Positions 42,773 through 51,530 of a stretch of 60,008 nt of DNA are shown piece after piece. The DNA is from an uncultured Rhizobiaceae group bacterium. Its GTDB lineage: Bacteria > Pseudomonadota > Alphaproteobacteria > Rhizobiales > Rhizobiaceae. Where the stretch lies: contig CALLUS010000007.1 in NCBI GenBank assembly GCA_938010435.1, positions 1 to 60,008 on the forward strand, written 5' to 3'. Position 1 is the stretch's first letter; the number at the start of each line of letters is the position of its first letter. The position numbers were made by a program, and so were the translations under genes. A model generated the notes under the pieces. The model had not been told where the DNA came from and did no database searches. It saw nothing but the letters and a program-made list of their open reading frames with translations.

Positions 42773-43525
42773 CTATTTCAGCTCGTTTCGATAATGCATT
42801 GTATCGCTTTGGCACAGGGATACACGCCATTCAACAATGCTGCCGTCGAGGGCAAATGCGCGACGGTCTATTTCAAGGACGGGCGCGTTGGATTCTAACC
42901 CCAAATGTTCGCTCACATGGGCAGGGGCGGTGATCGCGCGGAGCTTTTCTTCGACGCGTGCAACGATGATTCCGTATTGCGCGCCGTAAAAGCGATAAAC
43001 GTTGTTGGGCAGGTCTTTTTGTTCATCGAGATCCGGAAAGCGGTTTTGGGGTAAAATCAATTGCTCCACCAATATGGGCTGGCCATTTTCACTGCGCAGA
43101 CGCTCGAAATGCCAGACTTGAGCACCAACTTCCAAACTGAAAAGAGCTTTCTCTTCCGCATTCGCGGTTTGTAATGAACGAGAGAGATATTTGGATTCGG
43201 GAAAACTCTGATCTGTACCTTGGCCATTGTTTGAGGTGAGGCGATAGAACCGGAACAGGATGGACTTGTCTTCTGCCTCACTTACAAATGTGCCTCGGCC
43301 TTGACGGCGGATCAACAAACCTTCGTTTGTCATTTCATCAAGCGCTTTGCGAACCGTGCCTTGGCTCACGCCCAATTCGTCGGCAATGGCGAATTCCGAT
43401 GGCAACATTTGCCCCGGTTTCCACGCGCCCGAAATCAAACGGCCCACCAACGCCTCGCGCACTTTTGCGTAGAGTGGCTGGGCGGCCAATCTCATAGGTG
43501 CATCCAAGGTTTCAATCGCAACCAT
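42773..43525 (-). CDS. GntR-family regulator with UTRA domain, probable sulfolactate regulator
   Basis: A 250-residue repressor-type regulator: GntR winged helix at about residues 15-85 (LPSEFAIADELGVSQGTVRKALDEM, then RQGRGTFVS) and a C-terminal UTRA ligand domain (HFERLRSENGQPILVEQLILP, and LEIDRRAFALDGSIVEWR at the end). It is divergent from suyAB with a 112-base shared control region, which holds two palindromic sites. This arrangement suggests control of sulfolactate breakdown, and a SuyR-like name would fit; that role is inferred from position. Confidence 0.88.
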   Translation of the reverse strand: MVAIETLDAPMRLAAQPLYAKVREALVGRLISGAWKPGQMLPSEFAIADELGVSQGTVRKALDEMTNEGLLIRRQGRGTFVSEAEDKSILFRFYRLTSNNGQGTDQSFPESKYLSRSLQTANAEEKALFSLEVGAQVWHFERLRSENGQPILVEQLILPQNRFPDLDEQKDLPNNVYRFYGAQYGIIVARVEEKLRAITAPAHVSEHLGLESNAPVLEIDRRAFALDGSIVEWRVSLCQSDTMHYRNELK

Positions 43526-43546
43526 CGTTCGTCTTTCGAATATCCA

Positions 43547-43562
43547 CCAACAAATTTGTTGG
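43547..43562. promoter_or_regulatory. Perfect 16-base palindrome in the gntR-suyA control region
   Basis: CCAACAAATTTGTTGG is identical to its reverse complement. It lies 22 bases from the regulator start and about 75 bases from suyA, in a place suited to control of the regulator gene. It is different in sequence from the second site at 43595-43608. Confidence 0.5.
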
Positions 43563-43594
43563 CTCCATTGACAGAGCTTATGCCAGTCTCTTAT

Positions 43595-43608
43595 GTCTTA
43601 TACAAGAC
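43595..43608. promoter_or_regulatory. GntR-type operator candidate upstream of suyA
   Basis: GTCTTATACAAGAC matches its reverse complement at 12 of 14 positions and has the short inverted arms around an A/T core typical of GntR/UTRA sites. It lies about 30 bases before the suyA ATG. Its complement contains CTTGTATAAG, which differs at one position from CTTGTCTAAG upstream of slcC (46439-46448). Confidence 0.5.
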
Positions 43609-43637
43609 TTACCGCAAATTGGATGGAGACAATCCAC

Positions 43638-43928
43638 ATGAGCAATATCCCTCAACTGTTGGTGCATGACCACGAAGACAACGTAGGCGTTGTTGTGGTT
43701 GAAGACCTGAAAGCCGGCACTGAAATGCTTTGTGTCGTGACCCACGACAATTCAACTTTCAAACTGAAGGCTGAACAAGACGTGGAAATCGGCCACAAAA
43801 TCGCACTGAAAGATATTGCTGAAGGCGACACAGCCATCAAATACGGCGAAGACATCGGCAAGTTCGTGGGTGCGGTCAAAAAAGGCCACCACGTGCACAC
43901 ACAAAACCTCAAAACCAAACGCTGGTAA
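43638..43928 (+). CDS. suyA: (R)-sulfolactate sulfo-lyase small subunit SuyA
   Basis: A 96-residue SAF-domain protein, the small subunit of the enzyme that splits (R)-3-sulfolactate into pyruvate and sulfite. HDHEDNVGVVVVEDLKAG, IAEGDTAIKYGEDIG and the C-terminal GHHVHTQNLKTKRW are the UxaA-N type pattern. It pairs with SuyB 12 bases downstream, whereas altronate dehydratase UxaA is usually one fused chain. The ATG at 43638 follows GGAGA; the longer open frame is not supported. Confidence 0.9.
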   Translation: MSNIPQLLVHDHEDNVGVVVVEDLKAGTEMLCVVTHDNSTFKLKAEQDVEIGHKIALKDIAEGDTAIKYGEDIGKFVGAVKKGHHVHTQNLKTKRW

Positions 43929-43940
43929 GGAACCAAGATT

Positions 43941-45107
43941 ATGTCAGATAAAATTATGGCTTATCGCCGCGACAACGGTCGTGTTGGCGTTCGCAACCAC
44001 GTTCTTATTCTTCCTGTTGATGATATTTCCAACGCAGCTTGTGAAGCTGTGGCGAACAACGTCAAAGGCACCATGGCTATTCCACACGCCTATGGCCGTT
44101 TGCAGTTCGGTGAAGACCTGGACATTCACTTCCGCACAATCATTGGTACAGGCGCAAACGCCAACGTAGCTGCTGTTGTGGTGATCGGTATCGAGCCGGA
44201 TTGGACACAGAAAATTGTTGACGGCATCGCTGCCACTGGCAAGCCTGTTTACGGTGTTTCCATTGAGCAAAAAGGTGACTTTGAAACCATTCGCCAAGCA
44301 TCTTGGAAAGCAAAAGAATTCGTTCATTATGCGACTGAAATTCAGCGCGAAGAATGCGACATGTCCGAGCTTTGGATTTCCACGAAATGCGGTGAGTCTG
44401 ACACGACAACTGGTCTGGGTTCTTGCCCAACTGTTGGCAATATGTACGACAAATTGATCCCAAAAGGTGTCACTGGTTTCTTCGGTGAAACGTCTGAAAT
44501 CACTGGTGCTGAACATATCTGTAAGGCACGTGCTGCTGATGAAGAAACAGGTGAGCGCTGGTACAAAATGTGGGAAGCCTATCAGAACGACGTAATTTTC
44601 GCGCACCAGACAGATGATTTGTCGGACTCTCAGCCAACCAAAGGCAACATCCTTGGCGGTTTGACGACGATTGAAGAGAAAGCCCTCGGCAACCTCGAAA
44701 AAATCGGTCGTGAGTGCAAATATATCGACATTCTGGAACCTGCTGAAGCACCAGCCAAGGGCAATGGCCTTTACTTCATGGATTCATCTTCTGCTGCTGC
44801 AGAATGTGTGACTTTGATGGCGGCAGGTGGTGCGGTGATCCACACCTTCCCAACAGGGCAGGGCAACGTTGTGGGCAACCCAATCGTTCCCGTTATCAAG
44901 ATCACCGCCAACCCACGTACTGTTCGTACAATGGGCGAGCATGTGGATGTTGATGTGTCCGGCATTCTCACACGTGAGAAGACAATCGACGAAGCTGGTG
45001 ATGATCTGATCGAAATGATCCGACGCACAGCCAACGGCCGCAACACAGCCGCAGAAGCTCTCGGCCACCGTGAGTTCTCAATGACGAAGTTGTACCGCTC
45101 GGCTTAA
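43941..45107 (+). CDS. suyB: (R)-sulfolactate sulfo-lyase large subunit SuyB
   Basis: A 388-residue UxaA-family lyase subunit that carries the active site and probably an iron centre. [26 protein letters not shown]-like [14 protein letters not shown] near residue 52, [21 protein letters not shown] near 148 and [18 protein letters not shown] near 305 closely match SuyB proteins as I remember them, more so than altronate or galactarate dehydratases. A strong terminator follows at 45133. The sulfite produced can go to SoeABC and the pyruvate can feed Tpa. Confidence 0.92.
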   Translation: MSDKIMAYRRDNGRVGVRNHVLILPVDDISNAACEAVANNVKGTMAIPHAYGRLQFGEDLDIHFRTIIGTGANANVAAVVVIGIEPDWTQKIVDGIAATGKPVYGVSIEQKGDFETIRQASWKAKEFVHYATEIQREECDMSELWISTKCGESDTTTGLGSCPTVGNMYDKLIPKGVTGFFGETSEITGAEHICKARAADEETGERWYKMWEAYQNDVIFAHQTDDLSDSQPTKGNILGGLTTIEEKALGNLEKIGRECKYIDILEPAEAPAKGNGLYFMDSSSAAAECVTLMAAGGAVIHTFPTGQGNVVGNPIVPVIKITANPRTVRTMGEHVDVDVSGILTREKTIDEAGDDLIEMIRRTANGRNTAAEALGHREFSMTKLYRSA

Positions 45108-45132
45108 GGTTTGAGTGGATTTGAATTGAGAG

Positions 45133-45160
45133 AAAGGGAGGCGGAAGTCTCCCTTTTTTT
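45133..45160 (+). terminator. Rho-independent terminator after suyAB
   Basis: AAAGGGAG (45133-45140) pairs with CTCCCTTT (45149-45156) around an eight-base loop and continues into T to 45160. It ends the suyAB transcript, so slcC must have its own promoter. Confidence 0.92.
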
Positions 45161-45225
45161 GTAGCCTGATGATGGTGGATTCATATCAATCGGCGAATGA
45201 ATGTTGAAGTCGCACAGCCTTTCAT

Positions 45226-46233
45226 TCAACGCGAGACTGTTTCTGACATTTGCTTGGCATCAATGATGGAAGCGTCTACCACCTTGCCAGCGCGGGTGCT
45301 AACTCGCATTCTGACATTTAACGTAGACTTCGACCATTCTGCGCTTTGTATTGCTTCACGTTGATCAGCTTGAACCAAAGCGTCAGTAATTCCCACGTTG
45401 ATCTCATCACCGCTATGTTCGTTTCTAAGGCGTACACGAAAACCTTGGGTTGCTGATGAATCAACACGAACTACAATATACTGACCATCTATAATTTGTT
45501 CGTGTGTATCAAACCGGGGTTGCCGAGTCGCCGCCTTGGCATTCGCGCCGTCAATCATAAGTCCATTTACGGTGGCAGTTGAGTTGTCGTTAACGCTTCT
45601 AAGAACTTCGTGTGCCGTATCACCAGCAATCTGACTTGCTACAGGAGCCTGTTCAATACGAGACATGGTTTGCTCTAGTATTTTCAGCTGGCGTGCGGGG
45701 ATAGCGTTGGCTTCGCGTATAGTTCGAAACATTTCGATACGTTCTTCGCTTTTTGCTGCTTCCTCTTGCCTCTTTGCCGAATTATCAAGATGCATTTTGT
45801 AAGCAGATTTCCCAGTCCACATAATGACCAAAAAGCTGCCAAATAACAAAATTTGTTCAGGTGAGAGCTTGTCGGCCATCTGTAACAAAACACGACTTAT
45901 TGCAGTGCCAAGCTCGGCAAATATATCTGAGCTACCAGAACGAACCCGAAACTGAATTTTCAGCTGCTCTCTCTCATCGTCAGTTAGTCTTCGTGCATCC
46001 GGTTCGCCCGTTTTTGCATAAGCATAAGTCTTGTAAACTTGATTTTGAACCGCAGTTAAAGCTCGGATGCTGTTAACATCGACTGACGAATTTCCGGCTG
46101 GGTCGAGGTATTGAAAAGCTGTATGGTCGCCAAAACTAAGCTCTGGCAAATTGTCAACTGCGAAATCTCCGCGAAGAACTCTATCGAGAATTTTAAAAGC
46201 ATCTTCTTCTGATTCAATTTCAATGTCAGGCAT
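45226..46233 (-). CDS. Unrecognised single-span protein inserted in the sulfolactate locus
   Basis: A 335-residue protein of no family I can name. The ATG at 46233 has GAGG six bases upstream; an in-frame TTG at 46245 is less likely. An acidic N-terminus (residues 1-50) is followed by a helical stretch, a conserved-looking LTDDEREQLKIQFRVRSGSS, a hydrophobic helix near residues 127-143 (ILLFGSFLVIMWTG), a charged probable coiled coil to about 185 and a strand-rich C-terminal domain from about 240. It is on the strand opposite to suyAB and slcC, has A/T-rich flanks and no partner gene. It looks like separately acquired cargo; the layout recalls uncharacterised membrane-anchored proteins of accessory islands, but this is only an impression. 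Confidence 0.75.
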   Translation of the reverse strand: MPDIEIESEEDAFKILDRVLRGDFAVDNLPELSFGDHTAFQYLDPAGNSSVDVNSIRALTAVQNQVYKTYAYAKTGEPDARRLTDDEREQLKIQFRVRSGSSDIFAELGTAISRVLLQMADKLSPEQILLFGSFLVIMWTGKSAYKMHLDNSAKRQEEAAKSEERIEMFRTIREANAIPARQLKILEQTMSRIEQAPVASQIAGDTAHEVLRSVNDNSTATVNGLMIDGANAKAATRQPRFDTHEQIIDGQYIVVRVDSSATQGFRVRLRNEHSGDEINVGITDALVQADQREAIQSAEWSKSTLNVRMRVSTRAGKVVDASIIDAKQMSETVSR

Positions 46234-46470
46234 AGGTAACCTCAAATTTATAATGGCCTTATTGTATTATATAATTTTTACTTAGAAAGGAGAAAAACAT
46301 CTATCAACAAAACATTTCAAAATTCGAATTCAACACTATTATGCATAGAACTTCTGGTTATTTAACAAAATACTCGAATTCTGATTGGAGAGTTTTTGAT
46401 TTTCATGCCGCTAGCTATTTTTGCAGTGCTACTGCACACTTGTCTAAGCAATTCCATCTATTGATCCCTA
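46234..46470. other. A/T-rich intergenic region before slcC
   Basis: A 237-base stretch clearly richer in A and T than the surrounding genes, with no credible reading frame. It holds the start of the opposing orphan gene on the left and the slcC promoter on the right. The composition suggests a junction of separately acquired DNA or a strong A/T-rich promoter. Confidence 0.55.
46439..46448 (+). promoter_or_regulatory. Candidate shared operator upstream of slcC
   Basis: CTTGTCTAAG lies 23-32 bases before the slcC ATG. It matches CTTGTATAAG (complement of 43597-43606 in front of suyA) at nine of ten positions and stands at a similar distance from the start codon. This suggests one regulator, probably the GntR protein at 42773-43525, controls both halves of the pathway. 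Confidence 0.45.
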
Positions 46471-47400
46471 ATGCCTAAAATCATCATTTCAGAATTTATG
46501 GATGAGGTTGCAGTTAAAAAACTGCGGCTTTTTCACGACTGTACCTATGATCCTGCTCTTGTTGATGAACCAGACAAGCTGATCGAACTTGTGGGCGATG
46601 CGGATGCTTTGATTGTGCGCAATCGGACGCAGGTTCGTGGGGCTTTACTGGATGCTGGTGCCAATCTCAAATGCATCGGGCGGCTTGGTGTTGGGCTGGA
46701 CAATATTGATGTTGCTGCCTGCAAATCGGCTGGCATTGAGGTTATCCCCGCCACGGGCGCGAACAATCTCTGTGTGGCAGAATATGTGATCACCATGGGG
46801 CAGGTGCTATTGCGCAATGCTTATTTGGGAACGGATTCTGTGATTGCTGGAGAGTGGCCGCGCCAACAAATGATGGGGCGTGAACTGGCGGGCAAAACCC
46901 TTGGGTTGATCGGCTTCGGTGCGATTGCCCGCGAAGTGGCTGGCCGCGCCATGGCGCTTGGCATGGAGGTTGTGGCTTATGATCCGAACCTTTTGGCGAA
47001 CGATCCGGTTTGGCAATATGTGCGCAATGTTTCGCTCGACGGGATTGCAAGCCTTTCCGATGTGGTGAGCCTGCATGTGCCGCTGGTGGAAGCGACCCGC
47101 CATATTGTGGATGTGGCGTTTCTGAAATCGATGAAGAATGACGCGGTGCTAATCAACGCGGCGCGAGGCGGGGTCGTGGATGATGCGGCCATCGCATTTG
47201 CCTTGTCCGAAGGTGAAATCGCGGGTGCGGCGCTGGATGTATTCGAAGTGGAGCCGCTGACCGCAGAAGCTGGTGCAAAGTTTGCCGGATTGCTCAATTT
47301 CATAGCGACACCGCACATTGCTGGTGTCACAGTGGAATCCAATATTCGTGTCAGTGACCTGATTGCAGAAAAGGTTTTGGCCAAATTGTCAGCTGAATAG
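46471..47400 (+). CDS. slcC: (S)-sulfolactate dehydrogenase
   Basis: A 309-residue D-isomer-specific 2-hydroxyacid dehydrogenase. The Rossmann motif is GLIGFGAIAREVAG near residue 147, and catalytic Arg, Glu and His are in NAARGG, DVFEVEP and TPHIAG. SlcC oxidises (S)-sulfolactate to sulfopyruvate with NAD. The substrate is inferred from the neighbouring comC and suyAB; by sequence alone it could be a phosphoglycerate or other hydroxyacid dehydrogenase. No clear ribosome site precedes the ATG. comC follows 39 bases later. Confidence 0.85.
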   Translation: MPKIIISEFMDEVAVKKLRLFHDCTYDPALVDEPDKLIELVGDADALIVRNRTQVRGALLDAGANLKCIGRLGVGLDNIDVAACKSAGIEVIPATGANNLCVAEYVITMGQVLLRNAYLGTDSVIAGEWPRQQMMGRELAGKTLGLIGFGAIAREVAGRAMALGMEVVAYDPNLLANDPVWQYVRNVSLDGIASLSDVVSLHVPLVEATRHIVDVAFLKSMKNDAVLINAARGGVVDDAAIAFALSEGEIAGAALDVFEVEPLTAEAGAKFAGLLNFIATPHIAGVTVESNIRVSDLIAEKVLAKLSAE

Positions 47401-47439
47401 GCTCGCTGCCGTTCGGCGCTCTATTGTAGGAATTTTCCG

Positions 47440-48438
47440 TTGGCCAATTTTACCACCGAACAAACTCACCAGCTTATCGCCGATGCGCTCCTGCGTTCGA
47501 ATACGTCTGAAGCTAATGCCAACAGCGTGGCCACTGCACTTGTGGGCGCTGAACTGGCGGGACAAAGCGGCCACGGTTTGCGGCGCGTGGAAAGTTATGC
47601 AGCGCAGGCGGCTTCCGGCAAAGTGGATGGGCATGCCGTTCCTATTGCCGATCAAACTGCTCCTTCTGCGCTGGCTGTGGATGCAGCCCACGGGTTTGCA
47701 TATCCTGCGATGGATTTGATTCACGGGAAACTGCCTGAAATGGCGAAGCAAAACGGCATCGCCATGGCTGGTGTTCGTCGCTCTCACCATTGTGGCGTTG
47801 CCGGATTGATTGTGGAGAAATTTGCCGATCAAGGTTTGGTCGCAATGATGTTTGCCAACACGCCTGCGGCCATGGCGCCTTGGGGCGGCAAGAAAGCACT
47901 GTTTGGAACAAACCCCATTGCGTTTGCAGCGCCTCAAGCCGATGGCGAGCCTGTCGTGGTGGATGTCTCTTTGTCCAAAGTGGCGCGCGGCAAAATTATG
48001 GCTGCAAACCAAAAAGGGGAGCCTATTCCGGAAGGTTGGGCGCTGGGGCCGGATGGTGAAAACACCACGGACCCGAAGGTTGGTTTACAAGGCACAATGG
48101 TTCCTATGGGCGATGCCAAAGGCACAGCCTTGGCGCTGATGGTAGAACTCATGGCCGCAGGGCTGACGGGTGCAAACACAGCTGACAATGCCAGTTCCTT
48201 CTTTGAAGCTGAAGGTGAAGCCCCGGGAGTTGGCCAATCAATCATTGCAATTGATCCAACGAAGTTCGGTGGCGCTGGTGCGCTGGCGCATATGGGTGAG
48301 TTGATTGGGAAGATTGATGGGGAACCGGGCGCGCGGGTGCCGGGTCAGCGTCGCCATGAAATCCGTGAAAACCTGACGAAAAACGGAATAGAGATTGACG
48401 ACGACCTGCTTAGCGTCATTCAATCCATCGGATCGTAA
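47440..48438 (+). CDS. comC: (R)-sulfolactate dehydrogenase
   Basis: A 332-residue malate/L-lactate-type dehydrogenase (the non-Rossmann LdhB/YlbC fold). GHGLRRVESYAAQ near residue 44, the RRSHHCGVAGL motif with catalytic His near 115 and WGGKKALFGTNPIAFAAP near 148 are conserved. Together with SlcC it acts as a two-dehydrogenase racemase: SlcC makes sulfopyruvate and ComC reduces it to (R)-sulfolactate for SuyAB. The start is a TTG at 47440 with AGGAA seven bases before; the next Met is far inside conserved sequence, so the TTG is required. Confidence 0.88.
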   Translation: MANFTTEQTHQLIADALLRSNTSEANANSVATALVGAELAGQSGHGLRRVESYAAQAASGKVDGHAVPIADQTAPSALAVDAAHGFAYPAMDLIHGKLPEMAKQNGIAMAGVRRSHHCGVAGLIVEKFADQGLVAMMFANTPAAMAPWGGKKALFGTNPIAFAAPQADGEPVVVDVSLSKVARGKIMAANQKGEPIPEGWALGPDGENTTDPKVGLQGTMVPMGDAKGTALALMVELMAAGLTGANTADNASSFFEAEGEAPGVGQSIIAIDPTKFGGAGALAHMGELIGKIDGEPGARVPGQRRHEIRENLTKNGIEIDDDLLSVIQSIGS

Positions 48439-48469
48439 AGTCAAACTTTAAACATCGTTGGAATTTCAG

Positions 48470-49930
48470 ATGAAAAGCAATCGACCGCAGACGCAGTTCA
48501 CAGGGCCGGAACTGGCTGGAAAATCTGCTGTAGAGATCGTTCACCTCTTGCAAAAGGGAGACGTTTCGCCTGCTGAAATGCTTGAAGTCAGTAAGCAACG
48601 CATCGACCAAACCGATGGTGCGGTGAATGCTATGGTGACGAAGTGTTATGATCGTGCAGTAAGTAAACTCGCAGGGTTGAGCGAACGCGAAGCATCGGCA
48701 GGTGAGGAACCGGGTTGGTTGGCTGGTCTTCCAGTTGGAATCAAAGATTTGACCGATGTGGAAGGAGTGCGCTGCACTTACGGGTCTAAAGGCCTGGCTG
48801 ACAATATTTCCAATGTGAATGATCCCATTGTCGATACGCTGGAAGACCGTGGCGCGATTGTGATGGGTAAAACCAACACGCCTGAAATGGGCGCTGGTGG
48901 GAACACGTTCAACGAAGTTTTCGGTATGACGCGCAACCCTTGGAATACCACCAAAAATGCTGGGGGTTCATCAGGTGGGGCCGCTGTTTCACTGGCGACG
49001 GGGCAGGTCTGGTTGTCGGAAGGGTCTGATTTAGCAGGAAGCCTGCGCACACCTGCGGCTTATTGTGGTGTTGTGGGCTTACGGCCATCGGTCGGACGTG
49101 CATTTGGCGGGCCCCTGAATTTGGGATTTTCCCACGAAGGTATTTGCGGCCCGATGGCACGGTCTGTTGAGGATTGTGCGCTGTTTCTCGACGCTATGAG
49201 TGGTTTTGATGATCGTGCCCCCTTGAGCTTGCCTGCACCTGATGAGCCATTTCAGACGGCAGTTCAAAGGGCGGATGCCAAGATACGCATTGGATATGCG
49301 CCGACTTTAAATGGTTTTGCACCTGTTGAGACTGAAATCGAACAAGTCATGCGGTCCGCATTGGAAAAATTGCAAGGTGAGGGTGCGTCTGTGGACGAAA
49401 GTTGCCCTGATCTGACGGGGCTATATGACACTTACGTTACTTTGCGAGCGATGCATTGGATGTCGCTGCCCGGGCGTGCGCCAAAATCTATCATGAAGCA
49501 CTATAAGCCAACGCTGACAGCCAATATTGCGGTTGCAGATGCTTTGACCGTGGATGATGTGGTGACGGCGAACTTAACGCGCACGGCGCTTTATCACCGG
49601 ATGCGAGACTATTTTAAGACGCACGACATTCTTGCTTGTGCGGTGATTGGGCTGGAACCTACCGATGTGGAAATTGAATTTCCGACTGAAGTCGGTGGTG
49701 AACCGATGAGCGACTATATCGATTGGTTGCGTTTCTCGTTTTTGGCCACAACTACCAGTTTGCCAGCCATTTCTGTACCTTGTGGTTTTACCAAATCTGG
49801 AATGCCGGTGGGTATTCAATTGATCGGTGGGCCAAGGGCGGATGCTAAAGTTTTGAAAGCGGCACGAGCTTTGGAAATCGCGTTGGATCTGGGAACAATG
49901 CCCATCGATCCGATTGTGCGCCATTCTTAG
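48470..49930 (+). CDS. Amidase, amidase-signature family
   Basis: A 486-residue cytoplasmic amidase. The Ser-cisSer-Lys triad is visible: Lys in PVGIKDLTDV near residue 87, the first Ser in NAGGSSGGAAVSLA near 165 and the nucleophile Ser in GSDLAGSLRTPAA near 190. Family members hydrolyse varied amides and carbamates; the substrate here is unknown. The ATG at 48470 is chosen over a TTG at 48458. It is 31 bases after comC and 12 before the acyl-CoA ligase gene, so it is in the same operon and likely prepares an imported amide or another substrate. Confidence 0.88.
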   Translation: MKSNRPQTQFTGPELAGKSAVEIVHLLQKGDVSPAEMLEVSKQRIDQTDGAVNAMVTKCYDRAVSKLAGLSEREASAGEEPGWLAGLPVGIKDLTDVEGVRCTYGSKGLADNISNVNDPIVDTLEDRGAIVMGKTNTPEMGAGGNTFNEVFGMTRNPWNTTKNAGGSSGGAAVSLATGQVWLSEGSDLAGSLRTPAAYCGVVGLRPSVGRAFGGPLNLGFSHEGICGPMARSVEDCALFLDAMSGFDDRAPLSLPAPDEPFQTAVQRADAKIRIGYAPTLNGFAPVETEIEQVMRSALEKLQGEGASVDESCPDLTGLYDTYVTLRAMHWMSLPGRAPKSIMKHYKPTLTANIAVADALTVDDVVTANLTRTALYHRMRDYFKTHDILACAVIGLEPTDVEIEFPTEVGGEPMSDYIDWLRFSFLATTTSLPAISVPCGFTKSGMPVGIQLIGGPRADAKVLKAARALEIALDLGTMPIDPIVRHS

Positions 49931-49942
49931 GAGATTCTCGCC

Positions 49943-51520
49943 GTGTTGAAGATCGTGCCCCCAAGTCGAAAAGTCATGAACCTTGGGCATTTTCTGAAAC
50001 AGGCCGCTGATCGTTTTACCAATAAACCTGCACTGATACGTGGCGAGTTTGAGGTGACGTTTACTGAATTGAATCAGCGCGTTGATTCAATCTGTTCTGC
50101 TTTTGATTCAATGGGCGTGAACAAAGGAGATCGCATCCTTGTTCAATCACGCAATTCGTTCGCGATGTTTGAATCCATGTTTGTAGCTTTTCGTCTAGGA
50201 GCTGTTTTGGTTCCAGTGAATTTTCGTTTGAGCGAAGAAGAAGTGGCGTTTATTGCCAAGAATTCAGGTGCAAACGTGTTGGTATATGAAAACATATTTG
50301 CATCTCACCGCGATGCCGCAGTTGAGGCCGGAGATTTTAAACACATCGTTTGTTTCGATGATCCGTCAGAAGGCGAACTTGCTTGGCAAGGTTTGGCCAA
50401 AACAAAAGTGTCATTTGAGGAATGCGCAGTTGAATATGACGACCCATGCTGGTTTTTCTTCACATCAGGGACGACAGGACGACCAAAGGCTGCGATTCTA
50501 ACTCACGGTCAAATGGGGTTTGTTGTGACCAACCATATTGCGGATTTAATGCCGGAATTGGGTGAGGGAGATTGTTCTCTTGTTGTGGCGCCACTGTCCC
50601 ATGGTGCTGGTATCCACCAATTGCCTCAAGTCGCGCGTGGTGTCACAACTGTATTGCTGTCCGGCCAACGCTTTGATGCGGAAGAGGTTTTTGCCTTGGT
50701 GGAGAAGCGCAGAATCACTAATATGTTCACCGTTCCGACCATTCTCAAAACGATGGTCGAGAGTGAAGTCGTTGATAAATATGATCATTCATCTTTGAAA
50801 CATGTGATTTATGCAGGTTCCCCCACATATCGTGTGGATCAAAAGCTTGCACTCGAAAAACTCGGTAAATGTATCGTTCAATATTTTGGTTTGGGTGAAG
50901 TGACGGGCAATATCACCGTCTATCCAGCACCATTGCACGATGCAGATGATGGCGTGCAGGGACGTTTGGGAACATGCGGCTACGCAAGATCTGCTATGCA
51001 AGTGCAGATTCAATCGGACGATGGTTTGGAATTGACGCGGGGAGAAACAGGCGAAATATGCGTCACTGGCCCTGCGGTTTTTGCCGGCTATTACAATAAT
51101 CCAGAGGCCAATGAAGCCGCATTCCGCAATGGCTGGTTTCGCACAGGCGATCTCGGCCACATGGATGGGGAGGGTTACGTCTATATAACGGGTCGCGCTT
51201 CAGATATGTATATCTCGGGCGGTTCCAACATTTATCCTCGTGAGATTGAGGAGAAATTACTGCAATATCCGGAGATACACGAGTGTGCCGTGCTTGGAAT
51301 GCCTGATTCAAAGTGGGGTGAAATCGGTGTTGCAGCGCTTGTTGTTTCGGAACAATTCAATCTTGATGATTTTAATGGATGGATGAGCGCGAAGATCGCC
51401 CGCTATAAATTGCCAAGGCGTGTGGAAATTTTCGACGTGCTGCCCGTTTCGGGATATGGTAAAATTACTAAAAAGCTGGTGCGTGAGGCCATTGAGCAAC
51501 GCGATGCCAAACTAGATTAG
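49943..51520 (+). CDS. Acyl-CoA/aryl-CoA ligase (ANL superfamily)
   Basis: A 525-residue adenylate-forming ligase. The AMP P-loop is FTSGTTGRPKA near residue 173, then FGLGEVTGN near 317, TGDLGHMDGEGYVYITGR near 415 and the hinge SDMYISGGSNIYPREIEEK, with the catalytic Lys in VSGYGKITKKLV at the end. It could activate fatty or aromatic acids. A GTG at 49943 has AGGAG nine bases upstream and is preferred; an ATG at 49976 also fits the conserved NLGHFLKQ start. It is flanked by the amidase and the dioxygenase in one operon. Confidence 0.85.
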   Translation: MLKIVPPSRKVMNLGHFLKQAADRFTNKPALIRGEFEVTFTELNQRVDSICSAFDSMGVNKGDRILVQSRNSFAMFESMFVAFRLGAVLVPVNFRLSEEEVAFIAKNSGANVLVYENIFASHRDAAVEAGDFKHIVCFDDPSEGELAWQGLAKTKVSFEECAVEYDDPCWFFFTSGTTGRPKAAILTHGQMGFVVTNHIADLMPELGEGDCSLVVAPLSHGAGIHQLPQVARGVTTVLLSGQRFDAEEVFALVEKRRITNMFTVPTILKTMVESEVVDKYDHSSLKHVIYAGSPTYRVDQKLALEKLGKCIVQYFGLGEVTGNITVYPAPLHDADDGVQGRLGTCGYARSAMQVQIQSDDGLELTRGETGEICVTGPAVFAGYYNNPEANEAAFRNGWFRTGDLGHMDGEGYVYITGRASDMYISGGSNIYPREIEEKLLQYPEIHECAVLGMPDSKWGEIGVAALVVSEQFNLDDFNGWMSAKIARYKLPRRVEIFDVLPVSGYGKITKKLVREAIEQRDAKLD

Positions 51521-51530
51521 GCTCTTTAGA

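Noticed and set aside
43638-45107. Split altronate dehydratase (UxaA) instead of SuyAB
   Set aside because: SuyA and SuyB are in the same superfamily, but there are no uronate genes, the subunits are separate, and slcC, comC and sulfite genes are close. The sequence blocks also fit SuyB better from memory.
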